Source: Thermus sediminis
Lineage (GTDB): Bacteria > Deinococcota > Deinococci > Deinococcales > Thermaceae
Reading direction: 5' to 3'
DNA: 64,000 bases
NCBI RefSeq assembly: GCF_003426945.1
Contig: NZ_QURO01000004.1
Coordinates: 682,001 to 746,000 of the forward strand
Part shown: positions 45,296 to 53,587 of the stretch, in pieces
Numbering within the stretch: the stretch's first letter is position 1
Layout of the letters: each line of letters begins with the position of its first letter
Notes under the pieces: generated by a model
The model's database searches: none
What the model saw: only the letters and a program-made list of their open reading frames with translations
Told to the model about the DNA's origin: nothing
Made by a program: the position numbers and the translations under genes

Positions 45296-47815
45296 ATGGG
45301 AATGGGTTACAAAACGCCACACCGCATAACCGCCGAGGAAGTCCTCCAGGAACTGGAGACCACCCCTCTTGGCCTTTCCGAAGCGGAAGCCCAAAGGCGG
45401 CTCCAGGTCTACGGGCCCAACGAGTTGGAGGAGAAGAAGGAAAGCCTGTGGGCCCTCTTCGCCAGGCAGTTCACGAACCCCCTTATCGTCATCCTGATCG
45501 TGGCCGGCTTTCTGGCCCTCTTTCTAGGAGATTGGTACGACACCCTGGTGGTGTGGGGCCTGGTGCTGCTCAACGGCATTCTTGGGTTCTGGCAGGAGCT
45601 CAGGGCCCAGGCCTCCATAGAGGGCTTGAAGGCCCTGACCAGGCAGAGGGTCCGCGTCCTGCGGGAGGGTGTGGAGAAGGAGGTGGACGCCTCCTTGCTG
45701 GTGCCGGGGGATGTGATCCTCCTCGAGGAGGGGGACGTGGTCCCCGCGGACACCAGGCTCCTGGAGGCCACCGGCCTCATGGTGGACGAGGCTATCCTCA
45801 CCGGGGAGTCGGTGCCAGTGGAAAAACACGCCCATGCGGTCCTGGAGGACGACACACCCATCTACGAGCGGGTCAACTGCGCCTACAAGGGCACCGTAGT
45901 TGCCCGGGGTAAGGCCCGGGGCGTGGTCTTCGCCACGGGTGGGAACACCCAGATGGGCCTCCTGGTCAGCAAGCTGGAGACCAAGGCCCCGCAGAGCCCC
46001 CTAACCCTGGCCCTGAGCGACCTGGCGAGGAAGTGGGTTCTGGTCATCTCCCTGATCCTCACATCCCTGGTCCTGGTGGGGCTGGTCCAGGGCAGGGAGT
46101 GGCAGAGCCTGGTGTTTCTCGCCGTAGCCCAGCTGGTCTCCGCGGTGCCCCATGGGCTTCCCATCGTGATCACCCTGACCCTGGTCATAGGCGGGATCTT
46201 CCTTGCCAGGAACAAGGTCTTGGTGAGGCACCTGCCGGCGGTGGAGACCCTGGGAAGCGCCACCTTCATCTGCTCCGACAAAACCGGAACCATAACCGAG
46301 GGCAGGCTCCAGGTGGCGGGCCACCACGCCCTGGAGGAGGAAGCCCTTTACCTCTGCGCCGCCTTGGCCAACGACGCCGATGGGGAGAAAGGGGATGCCA
46401 TAGACCTGGCCCTGTTGCGGTGGCTGGAGGGCGAGGGCATAAGCTGGGTGGAGTACCGGGAGGCCTACGAGCGGACGTGGGAGTACCCCTTTGACACCAC
46501 CAAAAGGCTGATGGCCGTGGCGGTGAGGAACGGACCCCACCACGACGTGTACGTGAAGGGGGCCTTTGAGAGCCTGCTCAAGATGGCCGAGGGCGCCCCG
46601 GCTGAGCTGCAGAGGATCCACGACAGCCTGGCGGAGCAGGGCCTGCGGGTCCTGGCCTTCGGGAAGGGCACGGCCTCCTCCCCGCCCCAGAGCATAGAGG
46701 CCGTGAGGATCCGGATCGTCGGGTTAGTGGGCTTTCTGGACCCCCCCAAGGAAGGGGTTAGGGAGGCGGTGCGGAAGGCCAAGGGGGCAGGCATCCGGGT
46801 GCTGATGATCACCGGGGATAACCTCCTCACCGCCAAGGCGGTGGCGCGGATGGTGGGCCTGTACGAGGAAGGGGACACCGTCTTGGAGGGCAGGGAGCTC
46901 GCCCAGTACACCGATGAAGAACTCTACCCCCTGCTGAAAAAGGCCAGCGTGGTGGCCAGGGCCCTCCCCGAGGACAAGCACCGCATCGTCAGGGTGCTGC
47001 AATCCAAGGGCGAGATTGTGGCGGTCACCGGGGACGGGGTAAACGATGCCCCTGCCCTCAGGGCGGCGGATCTGGGCGTGGCCATGGGCTCGGGGGCCCA
47101 GGTGTCCAAAGACGCCTCGGCCATGATCATCACGGACAACAACCTCGCGGTGATCGTCCAGGCCATCATGGCGGGGAGGCAGATCACCACCAACATCGCC
47201 AAGGTGATGCGGTACCTCTTTTCCACGAACATATTCGAGGTGCTCTACATAAGCTCCTCCATCCTAGCGGGGCGGCCCCTTCCCCTCTACCCCACCCACA
47301 TCCTCTGGATCAACCTGGTGACCGACGGCGTCCTGGACAAGGCTTACCCCTTCACCCGGCACGAAGGGGACCCGATGAAGGAAAAGCCCAGGCGGCCCCG
47401 CGAGGTCTTCACCGGCAGGAGGCAGTTGGGGTTCATCTTCTTCAACGGCGGTTTTATGGCCGCCGCCCACTTCGTCCTCTTCGGCCACCTCCTCGAGACC
47501 TACGACTACGAGACCGCCATCACCATAAGCTTCGCCTCTGCGGCCATTAGCCAGTGGGCCGTGGGCCTCCAGGAGGTGGGCCTCAGGCCCATACTCCTGA
47601 ACCCCCTGGCCTACCTCCGGCTCAACCCCTATATTTACATAGGCCTGGCCCTGGGGATCGTGCTCCAGGGGCTGGCCCTTTTCGTCCTCACCGACTTCTT
47701 CAGGCTGGTGCCCTTGGGCTGGGAGGAGCTCAGGCTGGCCTTTGTGGTGCCCCTCCTGACCTTCGTGGCCCTGGAACTCAGGAAGTGGGTCCTGTACCTC
47801 AGCCGCCGGGAATGA
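45296..47815 (+). CDS. P-type ATPase, type II-like cation pump with an altered M4 motif
   Basis: The 839-residue protein has the full P-type core: TGES in AILTGESVPVEK near residue 170, the phosphorylated Asp 328 in CSDKTGTITEG, KGAFE near 422, GDGVNDAPAL, and about ten membrane helices with cation-ATPase N and C domains. M5 retains STNIFEVLYI and M6 NLVTDGVLDKAYPF. In M4 the usual PEGLP is PHGLP: His 286 stands where SERCA-type pumps have a Ca2+-ligating Glu. The transported ion is therefore uncertain (Ca2+, Mg2+, Na+, K+ or H+). It has its own promoter region with a palindrome and no operon partner. Confidence 0.88.
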   Translation: MGMGYKTPHRITAEEVLQELETTPLGLSEAEAQRRLQVYGPNELEEKKESLWALFARQFTNPLIVILIVAGFLALFLGDWYDTLVVWGLVLLNGILGFWQELRAQASIEGLKALTRQRVRVLREGVEKEVDASLLVPGDVILLEEGDVVPADTRLLEATGLMVDEAILTGESVPVEKHAHAVLEDDTPIYERVNCAYKGTVVARGKARGVVFATGGNTQMGLLVSKLETKAPQSPLTLALSDLARKWVLVISLILTSLVLVGLVQGREWQSLVFLAVAQLVSAVPHGLPIVITLTLVIGGIFLARNKVLVRHLPAVETLGSATFICSDKTGTITEGRLQVAGHHALEEEALYLCAALANDADGEKGDAIDLALLRWLEGEGISWVEYREAYERTWEYPFDTTKRLMAVAVRNGPHHDVYVKGAFESLLKMAEGAPAELQRIHDSLAEQGLRVLAFGKGTASSPPQSIEAVRIRIVGLVGFLDPPKEGVREAVRKAKGAGIRVLMITGDNLLTAKAVARMVGLYEEGDTVLEGRELAQYTDEELYPLLKKASVVARALPEDKHRIVRVLQSKGEIVAVTGDGVNDAPALRAADLGVAMGSGAQVSKDASAMIITDNNLAVIVQAIMAGRQITTNIAKVMRYLFSTNIFEVLYISSSILAGRPLPLYPTHILWINLVTDGVLDKAYPFTRHEGDPMKEKPRRPREVFTGRRQLGFIFFNGGFMAAAHFVLFGHLLETYDYETAITISFASAAISQWAVGLQEVGLRPILLNPLAYLRLNPYIYIGLALGIVLQGLALFVLTDFFRLVPLGWEELRLAFVVPLLTFVALELRKWVLYLSRRE

Positions 47816-47836
47816 GCCCGGGGAGGTTCCCAAACC

Positions 47837-48550
47837 CTAAAGGGCGTACCCGAGCCCCTCCAGGACCGCCCTGGTCCGGAAGTCCCAAACCTCCTCCGGA
47901 CCGTGGGCCTCCAGGACCCGCTCCCGCACCCCCCGCTCCACCGGGGCCAGGGCCAGGAGGGTGTGGAAGGGCTGGAGGAGGCTCAAGGGCAACCTGCCCC
48001 CGGCGAAGATAACGAGGTCCGCCTTTAGGGCCAGGGCGTGCACCTCCTCGGGCCTCAGGGCCACGTGCCCCCGGGCCCTTTCGGGCAGGCGGGCCAGGAA
48101 GCCATCCCCCTCGGCGAAGCTTCCCGCCGCCACCGAGACCCGCCCCAAGGCCCTCAAAAAGGGGGCCAGGGGGGCGCGCAGCGGCCCAAGCCAGAGGGCC
48201 TTGGCCCCGGGAAAGGCGGCGGAGAGGAACCGCTCCAGGGCCAGGCCCTCCGTGTAGTGACCGAGAAGCCCGAAAGCCCCGGCCACCACCAGGTCCACCC
48301 GGCCCGCCTCCTGGGCCTCGGCCTCAAGGCGCACCCCCTCAGGGGGAGCCAGGGCCTCCTCCAGGACCATTCCGGCGAAGTCCAAGGGCCTCAGGCACGG
48401 GAGGGCCTCCCAGGGGTCCAGGGCCTCCACCGGGTAGGGGAAAAGGGGGAGGCGGTTTGCGGCGATGGCCGCCGCCAAAGGGTCAAAGAAGGTAGAGGCT
48501 TCCCGGTAGAAGACGGGAAGGGGTCTTGCCTTGTGGTAGGGGGGCCACAT
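47837..48550 (-). CDS. Uncharacterised protein, possibly a degenerate shikimate-dehydrogenase-like protein
   Basis: The 237-residue protein has two alpha/beta halves. DLVVAGAFGLLGHYTEGLALERFLSAAFP resembles the region around the NTDG motif of AroE, and ALWLGPLRAPLAPFLRALG a Rossmann start, but the glycine-rich loop and the catalytic Lys/Asp are not evident. I make no functional call. It lies 9 bp downstream of uvrD on the same strand, so the two probably share a transcript. Confidence 0.45.
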   Translation of the reverse strand: MWPPYHKARPLPVFYREASTFFDPLAAAIAANRLPLFPYPVEALDPWEALPCLRPLDFAGMVLEEALAPPEGVRLEAEAQEAGRVDLVVAGAFGLLGHYTEGLALERFLSAAFPGAKALWLGPLRAPLAPFLRALGRVSVAAGSFAEGDGFLARLPERARGHVALRPEEVHALALKADLVIFAGGRLPLSLLQPFHTLLALAPVERGVRERVLEAHGPEEVWDFRTRAVLEGLGYAL

Positions 48551-48559
48551 GCCGGCCTC

Positions 48560-50662
48560 CTAAGCGGGCCTCAGGTCCGCGTACTTCAGGGAGAGGCGCT
48601 TGAGCCCCACCCCCTCAAAGTGCACGGTGACCTCGTCCCCCAAAGCCGCCACCACGGTGCCGGGGCCGAAGCGGGGGTGGACCACCTTCTCCCCGCCCCG
48701 GAAGGCCCCGGGGAGGGCCCGGTGGGGGGGCGGGGTGGGTTTCCTGGATGCGCCCCGGTAGGGGTCGTAAAGCTCGTAAAGGCCCTCCCCCACCTCCTTC
48801 AGGAAGCGGCTTGGGCGCACGGGCTCAGGGCGGCCGTAGACCTCCCGCTCCCCGGCGTGGGAAAGGTAAAGCCTATCCTGGGCCCGGGTGACCCCCACGT
48901 AGAAGAGGCGGCGCTCCTCCTCGAGGCCCTCGAGGGTGGCGAGGGAGGAGCGGTGGGGCAGAAGCCCCTCCTCCACCCCCACCAGGAAGACCACGGGGAA
49001 CTCCAGCCCCTTGGCGTTGTGCAGGGTCATGAGGGCGACCCGCCCCTCCGCCTGGGCGGGCTCCTCCGCCCGGGCGGTGAGGGCCACCTTGTCCAGGAAG
49101 TCCATGAGGCCCTCCGCCTCCCTGGCGGCCCTTAGGAGCTCCTCCACGTTCTCCAGGCGGTCCTCGGCGTCCTCGGGGTAGGCCTCCTTCAGGTAGGTGG
49201 GGTAGTCCGTGGCCAGGAGGAGGTGGCGGAAGAAGGCCTCCGCCGGGCCGAAGGCCAGGTCCATGAGCTCCTCCATGAGGGCCAGGAAATGGCGCAAGGG
49301 CTCGGGGCGGGGAAGGGCCCCCGCCGCCACCTTCAGGGCCTCAAAGAGGGGCAGGCCCCGTTCCTGGGCGATGGTCTGCATTTTCTCCAAAGTAGCCGGG
49401 CCGATCCCCCGGGGCGGGGTGTTGAGGACCCGCTTCAGGCTCACGGCATCCAAGGGGTTCAGGCTCAGGCGGGCGTAGGCCAGGAGGTCCTTCACCTCGG
49501 CCCTTTCGAAGAAGCCCACGCCCCCCACCACCCGGGCCGGGATGCCCCGGCTCGCCAGGGCCTGCTCCAGGAGGCGGCTTTGCGCGTTGGTGCGGTAGAG
49601 AACGGCCACCCGGTCGTAGGGGGGCCCGAGCCTCCCGATCTCCTCGGCCACGAAGCGGGCCTCGTCCCGGGCGCTCTCCGCCCGGTAGAGCCGCACGGGC
49701 TCCCCGCCCCTCTTTATGGGCCTTAGGGTCTTCTCCAGGCGCAGGGCGTTCTTGGCGATGACGGCGTTGGCGAAGCGGAGGATGGCCTCGGTGGAGCGGT
49801 AGTTTTCTTCCAGGCGGTAAACCCTGGCCTCCGGGTAGTCCCGGGTGAAGTCCAGGATGTTCCTTATGTCCGCCGCCCGGAAGGAGTAGATGCCCTGGTC
49901 CGGGTCCCCCACGGCCATGAGGTTGGCCTCCTCCCCCGCCAGAAGCCGGGTGAGGCGGTACTGCACCGGGCTCGTGTCCTGGTACTCGTCCACGTGGATG
50001 AAGCGGGTTCGCTTCCTGACCCGCCTCAGGACCTCCTCGTCCCCCTCGAGGAGCCTCAGGGCGTAAAGGAGGATGTCCCCGAAGTCCAAGGCCCCTTGGG
50101 ACTTGAGGGCCTCCCCGTAGCGGAGGAGGACGTCCTGAAGCCTGCCCCGGGAAAGCCCAGCGTAGAACTCGGGCAGGTCGGCGAGGAGGCCCTCCGGGGC
50201 CACCCCCTGGTTCTTGGCCCGGTCCAGGAGGCTCTTGATGGGACCAGGTTTGGCGGAAAGGCCAAGCTCCCTGAATATTTCCTTCAGGAGAGCGGCCTGG
50301 TCGTCCTCGTCGTAGACCACGAAGCCGGGCTTCAGGCCCACCCGCTCCCCATAGACCCTGAGAATGCGGAGGGCGGCGGCGTGGAAGGTGGAGACCCAAA
50401 CCTCCCCCGCCCCCCTTACCATGGCCCTGAGGCGGGCTTTCATCTCCTCGGCGGCCTTGTTGGTGAAGGTGACCGCCAGGATCTCCGAGGGGAAGACTTC
50501 CCGCCTTTGGATGAGGTAGGCCACCCGGTGGACCACGGTGCGGGTCTTGCCGCTCCCCGCCCCCGCCACCACCAAGGCGGGCCCCTCAAAGTGAAGGACG
50601 GCCTGGCGCTGGGCCTCGTTCAGGGAGGAAAGCACGTCTTCTCCAGAATGCGCCTCGCCCAC
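48560..50662 (-). CDS. uvrD: UvrD/PcrA superfamily I DNA helicase
   Basis: This 700-residue 3'-5' helicase acts in nucleotide excision and mismatch repair. LNEAQRQAVLH and AGAGSGKTRTVVHRVAYL are the Q motif and Walker A. FIHVDEYQDTSPVQY is motif II, LEENYRSTEAIL motif IV, and ALMTLHNAKGLEFPVVFLVGVEEGLLPH with VGVTRAQDRLYLS motifs V and VI. The C-terminal VVHPRFGPGTVVA is the Tudor-like domain of PcrA. The start is GTG 50662, 7 nt after a TAGACT box within a palindromic divergent promoter. Confidence 0.95.
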   Translation of the reverse strand: MGEAHSGEDVLSSLNEAQRQAVLHFEGPALVVAGAGSGKTRTVVHRVAYLIQRREVFPSEILAVTFTNKAAEEMKARLRAMVRGAGEVWVSTFHAAALRILRVYGERVGLKPGFVVYDEDDQAALLKEIFRELGLSAKPGPIKSLLDRAKNQGVAPEGLLADLPEFYAGLSRGRLQDVLLRYGEALKSQGALDFGDILLYALRLLEGDEEVLRRVRKRTRFIHVDEYQDTSPVQYRLTRLLAGEEANLMAVGDPDQGIYSFRAADIRNILDFTRDYPEARVYRLEENYRSTEAILRFANAVIAKNALRLEKTLRPIKRGGEPVRLYRAESARDEARFVAEEIGRLGPPYDRVAVLYRTNAQSRLLEQALASRGIPARVVGGVGFFERAEVKDLLAYARLSLNPLDAVSLKRVLNTPPRGIGPATLEKMQTIAQERGLPLFEALKVAAGALPRPEPLRHFLALMEELMDLAFGPAEAFFRHLLLATDYPTYLKEAYPEDAEDRLENVEELLRAAREAEGLMDFLDKVALTARAEEPAQAEGRVALMTLHNAKGLEFPVVFLVGVEEGLLPHRSSLATLEGLEEERRLFYVGVTRAQDRLYLSHAGEREVYGRPEPVRPSRFLKEVGEGLYELYDPYRGASRKPTPPPHRALPGAFRGGEKVVHPRFGPGTVVAALGDEVTVHFEGVGLKRLSLKYADLRPA

Positions 50663-50668
50663 GGGGGT

Positions 50669-50690
50669 GAGTCTACCACGGGGTAGACTC
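50669..50690. promoter_or_regulatory. Palindromic divergent promoter of uvrD and the phosphohexomutase-like gene
   Basis: GAGTCTACC and GGTAGACTC, with ACGG between, make a perfect 9-bp inverted repeat. Each arm contains TAGACT reading outward. Each box is exactly 7 nt from its start codon (GTG 50662 and ATG 50697), so both transcripts should be leaderless. Confidence 0.75.
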
Positions 50691-50696
50691 TAAGGC

Positions 50697-51590
50697 ATGG
50701 AGCTCTACCCCACGCCCGAAGGCTTCGTAGGCGAGATCGCCAAGGGCTTCACCTTCCAAGGGGTGGCCCGCCTGGCGGCGAGCTTCGGCCAGGCGCTCCT
50801 CGCCGAGGGGCAGAGGAGGGTGGTGGTGGGCCACGATGCCCGCTTCCTAGCCAACGAGATGGCTGAGGAGGCCGCCCGGGTCCTCTCGGGCCTGGGCCTG
50901 GAGGCCTACCTCCTGAAGGGCCCCGCCCCCCTTCCCCTCTTCGGCTTCGCCCTGGAGACCCTGGAGGCGGGGGGCTTCTACCTCACCGCCAGCCGCAGGC
51001 CCGCCCGCTTCCAGGGGGTGAAGCTCCGCCTAGGGCCGGGAAGGCCCCTTCCCGGGGAGGCCCTTTCCCTGCCCGAGGCCCTCCCTAAGCCGGGAGGCTT
51101 CGCCCCCTTGGACCTGCGCCAGGGCTACTCGGACCTGCTGGCGAGGAGCCTGGGGGAGGCCCCGAAGGACCGGGCCGGGGTGGTCTACCTGGACGCCATG
51201 GGCGGGGCCGGTGGGGGGATCCTGTCCCAGGCCTTTCGGGCCCTGGGGCTTGCGGCCGAGCTTCGCGAACTCCACCCCCTCCCCCACCCCCTCTTCTACG
51301 GGGTGGACCCCGACCCCAGGCCGGAGAACCTCAAGACCCTCAGGGCCCTCCTCAAGGCCCAGGAACCCCCGGCGGTGGGCTTCGCCCTGGACGGGGACGG
51401 GGACCGCTTGGCGGTCTACCAGGTGGGCGGGGAGGCCCTGCCCCCGGAGGAGGTCCTGGCGGGGCTAAGGGAGGCCCTGGGGGGCCTCGAGGTGGAAGCG
51501 GACGGGGAGGGGGGCTTCCGCTTCCCCTGGCACCTCCCGGAAAAGGATCCCTTCCTGGCGGCCCTCCTCTTGCTGAAGGTGCTCTTGTGA
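50697..51590 (+). CDS. Short phosphohexomutase-like protein
   Basis: The 297-residue protein looks like the first part of the alpha-D-phosphohexomutase family (PGM/PMM). VVVGHDARFLANEM is near residue 40. FYLTASRRPARFQGVKL is near the phosphoserine site, where TASHNP is usual. The metal loop is in FALDGDGDRLAVY. The C-terminal domains of the usual roughly 450-residue enzyme are absent, including the phosphate-binding domain IV. The serine is kept but HNP is replaced by RRP. It may be a reduced enzyme or a pseudoenzyme. It overlaps the next gene by 4 bp. Confidence 0.7.
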   Translation: MELYPTPEGFVGEIAKGFTFQGVARLAASFGQALLAEGQRRVVVGHDARFLANEMAEEAARVLSGLGLEAYLLKGPAPLPLFGFALETLEAGGFYLTASRRPARFQGVKLRLGPGRPLPGEALSLPEALPKPGGFAPLDLRQGYSDLLARSLGEAPKDRAGVVYLDAMGGAGGGILSQAFRALGLAAELRELHPLPHPLFYGVDPDPRPENLKTLRALLKAQEPPAVGFALDGDGDRLAVYQVGGEALPPEEVLAGLREALGGLEVEADGEGGFRFPWHLPEKDPFLAALLLLKVLL

Positions 51591-52540
51591 AGGAGATTCT
51601 CCCGGGCGTTTACCTCCTTCCCGTCCCCATCCCCTACCCCCTGAAGACGGTGAACCTGTACCTCCTGAGGGGGAGGGAGGAGGTGGCCCTGGTGGACACC
51701 GCCTTGGGCACCCGCACGGCCCAGGGGACTTTGGAGCTCTACCTGGCGGAGCTTGGCCTCTGCTTCGCTGACATCCAGGCCGTCCTCCTCACCCACCACC
51801 ACCCCGACCACTACGGCCTCGCCGGGTTCTTTGAGGGGCTTGGGGCCAGGGTCTACCTGCACGAGGAGGAAATCTCCAGGGGGCACCGCTTCTGGCGGGA
51901 GCCTGCCCTGTTTGAGGCAGGGGGCTGGCGGCTCTTTCTGGACCACGGCACCCCGGAGGAGGCCCTTTTGGGCATCCGGGAGACCATGGGGAAGACCCGG
52001 GAGCGGGTCCACCCCCCGGAAAACCCCATCCCCCTGAAGGACGGGGAGGTCCTGGAGGTGGCGGGAAGGCGCCTGAAGGCGGTCTGGACCCCCGGCCACG
52101 CCGACGGGCACGTGGTCTTCCTCCTGGAGGAGGAGGGCGTGCTCCTGGCGGGGGACGCCCTACTGGAGCGGGTCTCGCCCAACGTGGGCCTTTGGGCCTA
52201 CACCCGGGAAAACCCCCTAGCGGACTTCCTCCGCTCCTTGGACCTCCTTGGGGAGCTCCCCGCCCGGGTGGCCTACGCCGGCCACTTCGGCCCCATTCCC
52301 CAGGTGAGGAAGCGCGCGGAGGAGCTAAAGGCCCACCACCAGGAACGCCTTTCGGCCCTCCTCGCCCACCTGGACCGCCCGCAAACCGCCTGGGAGCTCT
52401 CCTTGAAGCTCTTCCCGCAAGAGCTGGACACCGCCGGCCGCCGCTTCGCCTTCGCCGAGACCCTGGCCCACCTGGAGTACCTGCGCCAGGAGGGCCTCCT
52501 TTCGCGGGAAGGCCCCCCCTACCGCTACTTCCGCCCCTAG
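51587..52540 (+). CDS. Metallo-beta-lactamase-fold hydrolase with winged-helix tail
   Basis: The 317 residues contain LLTHHHPDHYGLAG (HxHxDH) near residue 67, TPGHADGHVVF and LAGDALL, the full dinuclear zinc set. A C-terminal segment (LSLKLFPQELDTAGRRFAFAETLAHLEYL) looks like the winged helix common in such glyoxalase II-like hydrolases. The substrate is unknown. Its stop TAG is formed by the first bases of the downstream repeat element. Confidence 0.82.
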   Translation: MKEILPGVYLLPVPIPYPLKTVNLYLLRGREEVALVDTALGTRTAQGTLELYLAELGLCFADIQAVLLTHHHPDHYGLAGFFEGLGARVYLHEEEISRGHRFWREPALFEAGGWRLFLDHGTPEEALLGIRETMGKTRERVHPPENPIPLKDGEVLEVAGRRLKAVWTPGHADGHVVFLLEEEGVLLAGDALLERVSPNVGLWAYTRENPLADFLRSLDLLGELPARVAYAGHFGPIPQVRKRAEELKAHHQERLSALLAHLDRPQTAWELSLKLFPQELDTAGRRFAFAETLAHLEYLRQEGLLSREGPPYRYFRP

Positions 52541-52642
52541 GTGCCTGTGGGGAAGCCCCCCAGCACGGTTCCCCGCCCCTGGTGCCCGAGCGGGTCTTCC
52601 CTGGGGCCCCCACCGTGGCGAAAGCCACGGTGGGGTACCTAG
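52537..52642. repeat. MITE-like inverted-repeat element, copy 2
   Basis: This 106-bp segment runs from CTAGGTGCC to GGTACCTAG (8 of 9 bases match as inverted repeat). It lies in reverse orientation to copy 1 at 3511-3617. The 12-bp hairpin at 52608-52635 has arms CCCCACCGTGGC and GCCACGGTGGGG with a GAAA loop on the plus strand. Compared with copy 1, one pair changed from C-G to T-A on both arms. The rest of the element differs between copies. The CTAG at each end forms the stop codon of the gene on that side. Confidence 0.75.
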
Positions 52643-53514
52643 TCCAGGACGAAGCGGTCCTCCCTTTCGTGCAGGCGCACCCGGTGGACGATGCGCTGGT
52701 CCTGGCCCCCGTTCCCCTCGGTCATGGCCACCACGGTCACGTAGGAGCGCAAAGGGCTCCTTAAGACCTTCTTGGTGAGGGTTTCCTCCACTTGGAAGAT
52801 CCCGGCGGAGTTGTTCATGAGGACCTGGATCTCCACGGGCACCCTCTCCCCCTTCAGGATGCGCACCTCGTCCACGGCCAGGGCGCTGATGGAGTGGATG
52901 TCTATGCTCCCCAGGGCGAAGGCCTTCCGCCCCCGGCCCTTGGTGATGTCGGTGCCGTCGGCCACGGCGGTGATGCCGGCCTCGAGGGTCAGGGGCTCGG
53001 GGTTCAGGTCGTGGCAGTAGATCCCGTGGAGGATGAGGGCGCGGAGGGCGGTGCGCTGCTCGGGATCGGGGTAGATCTTCTCCAGGATGCGGTTCAGGAT
53101 GGGCAGGGCCAGGGTGACCCCGAAGGCCTCGTGCCCCACCCGGTGCACCCCGTTGCCCAGATCGTGGAGCATGGTGGAGAGGAGGACCACCAGGTAGGCG
53201 TCCTCCAACTCCCCGGCCCCGGACTCGAGGGTGTCCAGCCTCACCCCTGCCTCGGCCAGGAGGCGCAGGACGGCCACGCCCGCCGCCCCCGTGAGGAGGG
53301 CGTGGACCCGGCCGTGGTCGTTGTAACCCAGCTTGCGCACGGTGAGGTAGTTGGCCATGTTCCACCCGGCCCGGGCCTCGGGGTCCTGGATGAGGAGCTC
53401 GTAGGCCCTAAGGGCTTTGGGAAAGGCCTTCAGGTACTCGCGGATGGCCTGATCCGCCTCCACGTACAGCTTGGCCTTGGGGCTAGCTACGTGGACCACG
53501 CGCCCTTCCGCCAT
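52639..53514 (-). CDS. HD-domain phosphohydrolase
   Basis: The 291-residue protein has the HD superfamily metal ligands: H in YNDHGRVHALL near residue 69, MLHDLGNGVHRVGHE near residue 114, and a later D in AVADGTDITKGRG. These are usual for hydrolysis of nucleotides or cyclic nucleotides. The C-terminal part is a separate beta-rich domain. It is the last gene of the lolD-like, deoD, enoyl-CoA hydratase series, and its stop overlaps the repeat element. Confidence 0.8.
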   Translation of the reverse strand: MAEGRVVHVASPKAKLYVEADQAIREYLKAFPKALRAYELLIQDPEARAGWNMANYLTVRKLGYNDHGRVHALLTGAAGVAVLRLLAEAGVRLDTLESGAGELEDAYLVVLLSTMLHDLGNGVHRVGHEAFGVTLALPILNRILEKIYPDPEQRTALRALILHGIYCHDLNPEPLTLEAGITAVADGTDITKGRGRKAFALGSIDIHSISALAVDEVRILKGERVPVEIQVLMNNSAGIFQVEETLTKKVLRSPLRSYVTVVAMTEGNGGQDQRIVHRVRLHEREDRFVLD

Positions 53515-53587
53515 GAGTCATCCTTACCTTACACCACTACCGGCGGGAAAAGGACGCCCCAAGGCTCCGAGGGCCCCGGGGGTGGCG

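Noticed and set aside
44744-45394. 216-codon minus-strand frame over the dsbB-like gene and the gap before the ATPase
   Set aside because: It resembles no family, overlaps two good genes antisense, and has no start signal.
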